DNA from: Acidobacteriota bacterium
GTDB taxonomy: Bacteria > Acidobacteriota > Vicinamibacteria > Vicinamibacterales > 2-12-FULL-66-21
Length of the DNA stretch: 6,155 nt
Assembly (NCBI GenBank): GCA_013694635.1
Contig: JACDCA010000006.1
Span: 1-6,155, forward strand
Direction of reading: 5' to 3'
Shown: positions 1 to 5,052 of the stretch, one piece after another
How the letters are laid out: each line of letters starts with the position of its first letter
Numbering within the stretch: the first letter of the stretch is position 1
The notes under the pieces: model-generated
Told to the model about the DNA's origin: nothing
What the model saw: the letters and a program-made list of their open reading frames with translations, nothing else
Database searches by the model: none
Program-made: the position numbers and the translations under genes

Positions 1-328
1 TCTCCGGCCTGCGCCGTGGCGAGCTGTTCGCGCTGCGGTGGCAGGACATCGACGAGGAATCCCGCGTGCTTACCGTGAGAGACGACACGCCGAAGACTGA
101 GGCTGGCCTTCGCCAGGTCCCGCTGTCCGAAGCGGCTCTGAGCTTCACCGGCGAGGGGTGCCGGGAAAAGTCGTCGCACAGCTCATGGAACACGCGAACG
201 TCGCCACGACGCTGAACGTGTACACGCAGGTGCTTGACGGCGCGCTGCGGGCCGCCGTCGACAGGATCGGCGGCGAATTGTTCACAATTGTTCACCGACC
301 GGAAGGGCCGGTGGCGCCGATGCAGTGA
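1..328 (+). pseudogene. Tyrosine recombinase (phage integrase) remnant, 5' end outside window, internally deleted and frameshifted
   Basis: Two pieces of one integrase catalytic domain lie in different frames. Bases 3 to about 157 (frame 3) read SGLRRGELFALRWQDIDEE, the box I region with the first catalytic Arg, followed by KTEAGLRQVPLS, the beta-hairpin with the catalytic Lys. Bases 158-328 (frame 2) read PGKVVAQLMEHANVATTLN then VYTQV, the C-terminal box with its His and the nucleophilic Tyr, and end at TGA 326-328. The segment that should join them, including the H-x-x-R of box II (roughly 80 residues in typical family members), is missing and the frame changes at the junction. The protein could not recombine DNA. 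It ends 14 bp before the 3' end of tRNA-Arg, the usual position of an integrase beside its tRNA attachment site. Whether more of the element survives to the left cannot be seen. Confidence 0.85.
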
Positions 329-342
329 AATGCTGGGGATTT

Positions 343-419
343 TGGCGCGCCCTGCAAGACTCGAACTTGCGACCTCCTGGTTCGTAGCCAGACGCTCTAT
401 CCAACTGAGCTAAGGGCGC
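343..419 (-). tRNA. tRNA-Arg (anticodon ACG), CCA encoded
   Basis: On the minus strand the sequence folds as a full cloverleaf. The acceptor stem is GCGCCCT paired with AGGGCGC. The D-arm is GCTC/GAGC around AGTTGGATA. The anticodon stem TCTGG/CCAGG encloses the loop CTACGAA, giving anticodon ACG (Arg, CGN codons; A34 is normally converted to inosine by TadA). The T-arm is GCAAG/CTTGC around TTCGAGT. The discriminator is G, followed by a genomically encoded CCA at 343-345. The gene stands alone, 65 bp after the stop of the GH3 gene on the same strand. Its 3' end faces the integrase remnant, so its T-arm and acceptor end is the likely former attachment site. Confidence 0.96.
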
Positions 420-424
420 GAAAG

Positions 425-437
425 GGCCTGCCAGGCC
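425..437 (-). terminator. Short GC hairpin between the GH3 gene and tRNA-Arg (weak terminator candidate)
   Basis: GGCCT/AGGCC form a perfect 5-bp stem around a 3-base loop. On the minus strand the hairpin is followed only by CCTTTC, not by a real U-run. It lies after the GH3 stop and just before the tRNA 5' end, so it may weakly separate the two transcripts or mark a processing site. It could also be chance. Confidence 0.2.
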
Positions 438-473
438 GTAGCTCGATGGAGCGGAGGCTGGCGCGAAACCTCG

Positions 474-502
474 AATATATCAGATCACTTCGCAGCGGTC
501 GA
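474..502 (-). promoter_or_regulatory. Possible sigma70-type promoter for tRNA-Arg
   Basis: On the minus strand, TCGACC (502-497) and TATATT (479-474) are separated by 17 bp, matching the -35 and -10 consensus at 4 and 5 of 6 positions. Transcription would begin near 467 and give a 5' leader of about 48 nt before the tRNA at 419. The -35 lies inside the last codons of the GH3 gene. Such AT-rich hexamers are rare in this GC-rich stretch, but the call rests on motif match alone. Confidence 0.3.
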
Positions 503-2314
503 TGCGGCCACGGCCCTGTCGAGACCCGACCCCACCTTCGCCAGACCCGGCAGCTCGATCGGCAAACGTCCGCCGATCGCCGCTTCACCCGCGAGCGCGC
601 GCACGGCGGACGCTTCCGCACGATCGTAGAAGTCGTACGTGAGCATGATGGCCGGCAGGTCGGGCATGAAAGTCGCCACGTACGGATTGCCGAAAAACAC
701 CGTGACGAGCGGACGCCGGCGGGCGAGATCGACCAGGAGCCGCTGCAGTGGAGGCGCAAGATCCATGCGCCCGCTCGCGGAGCCCGCACGCACGAACACG
801 GACGCCACCACGGCGTCGTACCGCGGCGCCATCGCGCGCACCAGCTCGATCTCTGACGCCGACGTGCGATCCGACAACTCGACCGACGTCACGTTCGGCC
901 ACCGCTTCCGCAGTTCCGGAATGAACGTCCGGCTCGGCGCCGCGATGCGCCAGTTGGACGGAAAGTCCAGCACCGACAGATAGAGGACCTGCGCGTCGCG
1001 TGCGACCTTCATCGGCACGAGGTTCTTCTCGTCGCGGACGAGCGTAATCGACCGCTGGCTCACTTCATCGGCAACCGCCTGATTGCGCCGGGTGCCGAGC
1101 ACGGTGGCAATCGCATCGAGGTTCACGAGCCTGTTGCGGTGCAGCCCGGCGCGCGCCTTGGCTCGCAGGATCCGCTCAACCGAGCGGTTCACCTGCGCCT
1201 CCGGGATCCGCCCCGCCTTGACGGCGTCACGAAGCGCCGCAAACGCGGCCCCATCGTCCGGCGAGTGCAGCACGACGTCGTTGCCTGCTGCGATGGCGCG
1301 GACCGCGGCCTCACCCGCGCTGTAGATGGCCGTGACGCCGGCCATCCCCATCGAGTCGGTGTAGATGAGACCGCCGAAGCCCAGATCCTTGCGAAGCAGG
1401 CCCTGGACGATGGGCTGACTCAGCGTCGTGGGTGTCTTCGGGGCAGGATCCAGCGCGGGCATCTCGATGTGCGCCGTCATCACCGCGTCGGCCCCCGCGG
1501 CGATTCCGGCACGAAACGGCGGCAGCTCCATCTGATCGAGGCGTTCCCTCGGATGACGGATGATCGGCAGGCCGAGATGGGAGTCGACGTCCGTGTCGCC
1601 ATGCCCGGGGAAATGCTTGAGCGTTGCCGAGACGCCAGCCGACTGGAGCCCGCGCACGTACGCCGCCGCGAGCCGGCCGACCAGTTGCGGATCCTCTCCG
1701 TACGACCTCGTGTTGATCACTGGATTGCGCGGGTTGTTGTTGACGTCCACCACGGGGGCGAAGTTCACGTGTACGCCGAGGGCGCGGGCTTCCTCTCCCG
1801 TGATCCGTCCGGCCTCGTGCGCGAGGCGCTCCTCGCGCGCTGCGCCGAACGCCATCAGCCGCGGAAAGGCGGTCGCGCCGGCGATGCGGAAGCCAACTCC
1901 CGCTTCGAAGTCCGCCGTATTCAGCAGCGGAAGCGGCGAGATCGCCTGGAGCCGATTGACAATCGACGCGGCTTCGAGCGGCTGACCGAGCGTGACGGCG
2001 CCGTAGGTGGGATTGAGCAGAACCTGCGGGACGCGCTCTGTCCCTCCGAAGACGTGAAAGCCGCCGACCTTGTACTGATGCACGGCCTTCACGAGCTCGT
2101 CGAACTCGCTGGAGTCGGTGCTCATGAAGCTGGTCTGGAACGAGGAGACGATCATCTGCCCGACTTTCTCGTCGACCGACAGCCTGCTGAGCGTGGACTG
2201 CACCCACTTCTCCGCGTCCCTGTCGAACGGTCGCGTCCCCTGCGCGCCTGGCAGGGAGGATAGAGCGATCAGCGCGAGCGCTGCGAGCGTGGCATTCCGG
2301 AGCATTGCGGTCAT
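485..2314 (-). CDS. Exported glycoside hydrolase family 3 beta-N-acetylhexosaminidase (NagZ-type, two domains)
   Basis: The 609-residue protein should hydrolyse terminal beta-linked N-acetylglucosamine, most likely from peptidoglycan fragments or other GlcNAc glycans. An N-terminal signal peptide (MTAMLRN, then the hydrophobic stretch ATLAALALIALSSLPGAQG) points to action outside the cytoplasm, unlike the cytoplasmic recycling NagZ of E. coli. The TIM barrel carries the family signature KHFPGHGDTDVDSH at 233-246, whose D-x-H (D244, H246) matches the Asp-His acid/base dyad of NagZ enzymes. The nucleophile is D320 in YTDSMGM. About 200 residues follow the barrel and look like the C-terminal alpha/beta domain of two-domain enzymes such as the B. 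subtilis one. An upstream ATG at 2350 is possible but would overlap the divergent gene and put a polar stretch ahead of the signal peptide, so 2314 is preferred; 2305 is a further option. No strong Shine-Dalgarno is seen at any of the three. Exact substrate is inferred. Confidence 0.92.
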   Translation of the reverse strand: MTAMLRNATLAALALIALSSLPGAQGTRPFDRDAEKWVQSTLSRLSVDEKVGQMIVSSFQTSFMSTDSSEFDELVKAVHQYKVGGFHVFGGTERVPQVLLNPTYGAVTLGQPLEAASIVNRLQAISPLPLLNTADFEAGVGFRIAGATAFPRLMAFGAAREERLAHEAGRITGEEARALGVHVNFAPVVDVNNNPRNPVINTRSYGEDPQLVGRLAAAYVRGLQSAGVSATLKHFPGHGDTDVDSHLGLPIIRHPRERLDQMELPPFRAGIAAGADAVMTAHIEMPALDPAPKTPTTLSQPIVQGLLRKDLGFGGLIYTDSMGMAGVTAIYSAGEAAVRAIAAGNDVVLHSPDDGAAFAALRDAVKAGRIPEAQVNRSVERILRAKARAGLHRNRLVNLDAIATVLGTRRNQAVADEVSQRSITLVRDEKNLVPMKVARDAQVLYLSVLDFPSNWRIAAPSRTFIPELRKRWPNVTSVELSDRTSASEIELVRAMAPRYDAVVASVFVRAGSASGRMDLAPPLQRLLVDLARRRPLVTVFFGNPYVATFMPDLPAIMLTYDFYDRAEASAVRALAGEAAIGGRLPIELPGLAKVGSGLDRAVAASTAAK

Positions 2315-2320
2315 TCTATC

Positions 2321-2326
2321 TATAAT
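2321..2326 (+). promoter_or_regulatory. Perfect -10 box (TATAAT) for the Moco operon, predicted leaderless start
   Basis: TATAAT lies in the 18-bp gap between the divergent GH3 and MoaB-type genes. With the last T at -7, transcription would start exactly at G2333, the first base of the GTG start codon, so the message would be leaderless. This agrees with the absence of any Shine-Dalgarno before the GTG. No convincing -35 is present at 2298-2303 (CGGAGC). The opposite strand of the same patch (TATAGA, 2324-2319) could serve the GH3 gene. Confidence 0.55.
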
Positions 2327-2332
2327 CACCGG

Positions 2333-2830
2333 GTGTCCACCGAGCAGCATCGCAGAACGGCGCCGGCGAGTGTCCGCTGCTACGTGCTGACGATCAGCGA
2401 CACGCGCACCGAAAATGACGACGTGAGCGGGGACACGATCGTCGGGCTCCTGGCCTCAGCGGGACACGTGATCATGGGGCGGGCGCTGGTGAAGGACGAC
2501 CCCGACGCCGTGTGTCACGCGATCATCGCCAACGCCCCCGGCGCCGACGTCGTGATCACGACCGGCGGCACCGGCATCACGTCGCGCGACAGCACCTACG
2601 AAGCCGTGGCAGGACTTCTCGAGAAACAGCTCGACGGGTTCGGCGAGCTGTTCCGCGTCCTGAGTTTCGAGGAAATCGGATCGGCGGCCATGCTGACGCG
2701 CGTCTGTGCCGGGGCGATCGGACGTACGGCCATCTTCACGCTGCCCGGATCGCAGCATGCCGTCACCCTCGGGATGACGAAGCTGATTCTTCCAGAGATC
2801 GGCCACGTGGTGCGGGAGTTGAGACGATGA
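2333..2830 (+). CDS. moaB: MoaB/Mog-family molybdenum cofactor biosynthesis protein (molybdopterin adenylyltransferase type)
   Basis: The 165-residue protein belongs to the MoaB/Mog fold, which binds molybdopterin and, in Mog-like members, adenylylates it with ATP to prepare it for metal insertion by MoeA. Visible family motifs are the first strand and loop VLTISDTRT (18-26), the molybdopterin-binding loop TTGGTGITSRDSTYE (76-90) and FTLPGSQHA (135-143). Length matches MoaB (about 165-170). The start is GTG at 2333: there is no earlier start in the open frame and the N-terminus MSTEQHR resembles MoaB proteins. It is the first gene of an operon, and its stop overlaps the moeA start as ATGA. 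MoaB and Mog cannot be fully separated by eye; the short form without extra domains favours MoaB. Confidence 0.93.
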   Translation: MSTEQHRRTAPASVRCYVLTISDTRTENDDVSGDTIVGLLASAGHVIMGRALVKDDPDAVCHAIIANAPGADVVITTGGTGITSRDSTYEAVAGLLEKQLDGFGELFRVLSFEEIGSAAMLTRVCAGAIGRTAIFTLPGSQHAVTLGMTKLILPEIGHVVRELRR

Positions 2831-4044
2831 CGATCATGCGGCCGATTCGCGAGACGCTGCCGCTCGACGAAGCGATGGCCCTGATTCGTGATGCGGCGAC
2901 GCCGATCGAGCGCATCGAACGTCTCCCGATCCGCGATGCGAGCGGGCGGGTTCTTGCGGCCGCGACGTTGGCGGCGTTCGACGTCCCTCCGTTCGACCGG
3001 GCGGCGATGGACGGCTACGCGGTCATCGCCGAAGACACGTTCGGCGCAGGACGATTCGAGCCGAAGGTCTTGCGCTCGGTCGGCAAGGTGTACACCGGAG
3101 AGCTTCCGACGAGCCGCGTCGCACGCGGCGAGTGCGTCGAAGTCGCGACCGGTGCGCCGATGCCCGATGGCGCGGACGCGGTGGTCATGGTCGAGGAGAC
3201 GGAGAAAACGGCGGGCGACGGCGTGCGCATATTCACCCCCGTTTACCCGCGGCAGCATGTCGGACGCCGCGCCGCAGACATTACCGCCGGCCTGCCGCTG
3301 CTCGGAGCGGGCGATCTGCTGAATCCGAGCCGCATTGGCGCGCTCGCCGCGGTCGGCGTATTCGAGGTGGATGTCTACGAGCGGCCGCGGGTCGCGGTGC
3401 TTTCCACGGGCAACGAGATCGTCGAACCTGGCCAGCCTCTCGGGCCCGGGCAAATCTACGACATCAATCACTTCACGCTGACAGCGATCGTCGGCGAGCA
3501 CGGCGGCGTTGCTGTGCCGCATCCTCCTGCGCCGGATGTTCTGCCGGAACTGGTGAACGCGATTCGAATCGCCGCCGAAGCGGACATCGTCGTGTTTTCG
3601 GGCGGGAGCTCGGTGGGTGAACGCGACCTGATCATGGACGCGCTGCTCGAGGTCGGGGACGTGATCTTCCACGGGATCGCTGTCAAACCGGGCAAGCCAA
3701 CGGTCTTCGGAAGGATCGCAACAACGCCGGTCTTCGGAATGCCGGGCTATCCGACGTCCTGCCTGTCGAACGCCTACATGCTGCTGGTCCCGGTGCTGCG
3801 GCAGATCGCGCGCCTCCCCGCATATCAGCCGCACACCGTAACCCTGCCGCTTTCACGGCGCATCGTCTCGACGACCGGCCGTCACCAGTTCTATACCGTG
3901 CGGATTGCCAGCGGTGAGGCCGTCCCGGCCTTCAAGGCCTCAGGCGACATTACGAGCATGTCGCAGGCGGACGGCTATATCGAAATCCCCGCACAAACCG
4001 ACATCGTCGAAGCAGGCGAGATGGTCGAAGTGAAGCTGTTCTGA
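2827..4044 (+). CDS. moeA: Molybdopterin molybdenumtransferase MoeA
   Basis: MoeA inserts molybdate into adenylylated molybdopterin to make active Moco in the cytoplasm. The 405-residue product has the normal length and the full run of motifs: DVPPFDRAAMDGYAV (52-66), TGAPMPDGADAV (108-119), LSTGNEIVEPGQPLGPGQIYD (193-212), SGGSSVGERD (258-267), VKPGKPTVFG (286-295) and GMPGYPTSCLSN (304-315), followed by the C-terminal beta domain (about 335-405). The frame is open far upstream, but ATG 2827 is the start: it overlaps the preceding stop as ATGA, has GGGAG at 2814-2818, and gives a standard MoeA N-terminus. The GMPGYPTS loop differs from the GLPGNPVS of enterobacterial MoeA and resembles the form I associate with archaeal and some other bacterial homologues. 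It is translationally coupled to both neighbours. It should act directly after the upstream MoaB-type protein. Confidence 0.96.
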   Translation: MTIMRPIRETLPLDEAMALIRDAATPIERIERLPIRDASGRVLAAATLAAFDVPPFDRAAMDGYAVIAEDTFGAGRFEPKVLRSVGKVYTGELPTSRVARGECVEVATGAPMPDGADAVVMVEETEKTAGDGVRIFTPVYPRQHVGRRAADITAGLPLLGAGDLLNPSRIGALAAVGVFEVDVYERPRVAVLSTGNEIVEPGQPLGPGQIYDINHFTLTAIVGEHGGVAVPHPPAPDVLPELVNAIRIAAEADIVVFSGGSSVGERDLIMDALLEVGDVIFHGIAVKPGKPTVFGRIATTPVFGMPGYPTSCLSNAYMLLVPVLRQIARLPAYQPHTVTLPLSRRIVSTTGRHQFYTVRIASGEAVPAFKASGDITSMSQADGYIEIPAQTDIVEAGEMVEVKLF

Positions 4045-4520
4045 TGCCCCATACGTCCCCGCTGACAACCGCCCCGCCGTTCGAATTGCCAACACAGAAA
4101 GGGGATCGGCGCAGCCTGGCAGACTTTCTTTCGCGCGGGCCTGTGCTGCTCGCCTTTCACCGTGGCACCTGGTGACCGAACTGCCGTCGCCGGTTCGGTG
4201 AACTGGCACACAACTCACCTGAATACACAAAGCTGGGCGTGCAGGTCGTCGCCGTCGTCGCGCAGACGTCCGAACCCGTCCGGCGCTACATCGAGGAGAC
4301 CGGACTGCCGTTCAACATCCTCGTCGACGAGACGCGGGACGTGTTGAAGGCGTACGATGTCTGGCATGCGGTCGGCGTCTTCGCGTGGAACATCGCGCGT
4401 CCGGCTGCCTTCGTCATCGATCGCACCGGCGCGATCCGCTATTCCTTCATCGCCGACCGCCAGGAAGAGTTCCCCTCACACGAGGAAATCCTCACCGCCC
4501 TCCAGCACGTCAGCACATAG
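4044..4520 (+). CDS. Putative selenoprotein: peroxiredoxin-like thioredoxin-fold protein with UGA (Sec44) in a U-x-x-C motif
   Basis: Read through one in-frame TGA (4173-4175, codon 44), this is a complete 158-residue redoxin-domain (AhpC/TSA-like) protein. ATG 4044 overlaps the moeA stop as TGATG. The fold can be followed: APPFELPTQKG (10-20), first core strand PVLLAFHRGTW (33-43), the motif U44-P-N-C47 then RRRFGELA, strand LGVQVVAVVAQ (64-74), GLPFNILVDETRDVLKAYDV (87-106), RPAAFVIDRTGAIRYSFI (119-136, P120 as the likely cis-Pro), and a C-terminal helix. Homologues carry W-C-P-N-C there, so the TGA replaces precisely the reactive N-terminal Cys. No other defect is present, and similarity continues in the same frame on both sides. 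A SECIS-like hairpin follows (4189-4207). It probably reduces peroxides or disulfides as a U-S selenenylsulfide enzyme. The alternative is a single TGC-to-TGA nonsense mutation. A caller blind to Sec would report only GTG 4239 onward (93 residues) or a pseudogene. Confidence 0.82.
4189..4207 (+). promoter_or_regulatory. Candidate bacterial SECIS element
   Basis: An 8-bp stem GCCGGTTC (4189-4196) / GAACTGGC (4200-4207), with one G-U wobble (4192/4204), encloses the loop GGU (4197-4199). The stem begins 13 nt after the TGA and the loop begins 21 nt after it. Bacterial SECIS elements lie inside the coding region just after the UGA, usually with a loop 16-37 nt downstream that begins with G; this one fits. 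In E. coli fdhF the minihelix is similarly placed and SelB reads G and U in its loop. No bulged U is seen in this stem. The codons within it (R R F G E L A) also match the protein family, so the hairpin lies in normal coding sequence. Confidence 0.65.
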
Positions 4521-4523
4521 CAC

Positions 4524-4558
4524 GTCGCCCGTCGCACGTCGCACGTCGCGCATCGCGC
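4524..4558. repeat. Five tandem copies of a 7-bp unit (GTCGCAC and variants)
   Basis: Units are GTCGCCC, GTCGCAC, GTCGCAC, GTCGCGC and ATCGCGC, head to tail without gaps. They fill nearly all of the 38-bp space between the convergent stop codons of the redoxin gene (4520) and the Ser-rich gene (4559). No clear hairpin with a U-run exists here, so a Rho-independent terminator is not supported. The array may simply be a slippage-prone microsatellite. Confidence 0.8.
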
Positions 4559-5047
4559 TCAGACGAGCAACCCCCGAGGTTCCTGCGGATGCGCCACGTC
4601 CGCGAGCAGCGAGCTCGACGTGGAACTGCTGGACGAGCCTACGGACGAACTGCTGGAAGACGACGAACCCGTTGACGAAGACGACGAGGAGCCGGTCGAA
4701 GACGAGGAGCTCGATGACGAGCCGGTCGATGAGGAGGAGCTGCTAGACGAGGACCCGGTGGATGACGACGAACTGCTCGACGACGATCCCGTCGATGACG
4801 AAGAAGACGAAGAAGTCGATGACGAGGAACTTGATGTCGACGAAGAGCTCGACGACGACGTCGGCGATGAAGAGGAACTGGACGACGAGGTACCGCTCAG
4901 GATCGGCGTATCGAGGTTGTCGCACGCCGCCGACAGGAATCCTGTCGCCACCATCGCGGCCCCTCCTGACAGCAGCAGCAGGAAGCGGCGTCGCGCTTCG
5001 AGCGTCTGTTCTTCGCGTGCGATTTCTTCGGGAGTGCGTGTACCCAT
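4559..5047 (-). CDS. Ser-rich low-complexity exported protein with a Tat-like / lipoprotein-like signal
   Basis: No known family is recognised. The 162-residue product has a charged N-terminus (MGTRTPEEIAREEQTLEA), then RRRFLLLL (19-26) matching the twin-arginine pattern RRxFL, a hydrophobic stretch GGAAMVATGFLSAA and C42. The Cys follows a weak lipobox (SAAC), so it may be a Tat-exported lipoprotein anchored at C42. Residues 54-146 are serine runs of 3-9 separated by TG, T, PT or VG: 76 of 93 residues are Ser. The last 16 residues (LLADVAHPQEPRGLLV) form no recognisable domain or membrane anchor. The start at 5047 has AGGA 8 nt upstream; ATG 5056 is an alternative that overlaps the upstream glycosyltransferase stop as ATGA. 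All six Ser codons are used. The role is unknown: a surface spacer or a heavily O-glycosylated acceptor are possibilities, the second suggested by the adjoining glycosyltransferase gene. Confidence 0.78.
   Translation of the reverse strand: MGTRTPEEIAREEQTLEARRRFLLLLSGGAAMVATGFLSAACDNLDTPILSGTSSSSSSSSPTSSSSSSSTSSSSSSTSSSSSSSTGSSSSSSSSSTGSSSSSSSSSTGSSSSSSSSTGSSSSSSTGSSSSSSSSVGSSSSSTSSSLLADVAHPQEPRGLLV
4610..4888 (-). repeat. Serine-run coding repeat, irregular (S)3-9-TG units
   Basis: From residue 54 to 146 of the Ser-rich protein the run lengths between separators are 8, 7, 6, 7, 9, 9, 8, 6, 8, 5 and 3. The DNA is trinucleotide-like (TCG/TCC/TCT/TCA with AGC and AGT mixed in) but not a pure triplet repeat. 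The complementary strand reads as an Asp/Glu-rich open frame, which is only the mirror of this composition. Confidence 0.9.
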
Positions 5048-5052
5048 GGGTC

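Noticed and set aside
1139..2263. Long plus-strand open frame opposite the GH3 gene
   Set aside because: It is an Arg/His/Asp-rich shadow with no domain. The minus strand encodes the clear GH3 signature and signal peptide.
2512..2826. N-terminal extension of MoeA to 2512
   Set aside because: It overlaps most of the MoaB-type gene and reads as an Arg/His-rich shadow. The start at 2827 has ATGA coupling, a GGGAG site and the normal MoeA N-terminus.
2596..3834. Long minus-strand open frame opposite moeA
   Set aside because: It is a GC-rich antisense shadow with no recognisable motif, lying opposite well-conserved MoaB and MoeA sequence.
4480..4495. GAGGA-AA-TCCTC inverted repeat near the end of the redoxin gene as a terminator
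   Set aside because: It is only 5 bp with a 2-base loop, has no U-run and lies within coding sequence.
4239..4520. A separate 93-residue redoxin fragment starting at GTG 4239
   Set aside because: The frame continues upstream through the TGA to the coupled ATG at 4044 with matching family sequence. The GTG is a valine inside a core beta-strand (LGVQVV), which is not a plausible start.
4524..4558. CRISPR-like array
   Set aside because: The units are only 7 bp and contiguous, with no spacers. It is a simple tandem repeat.
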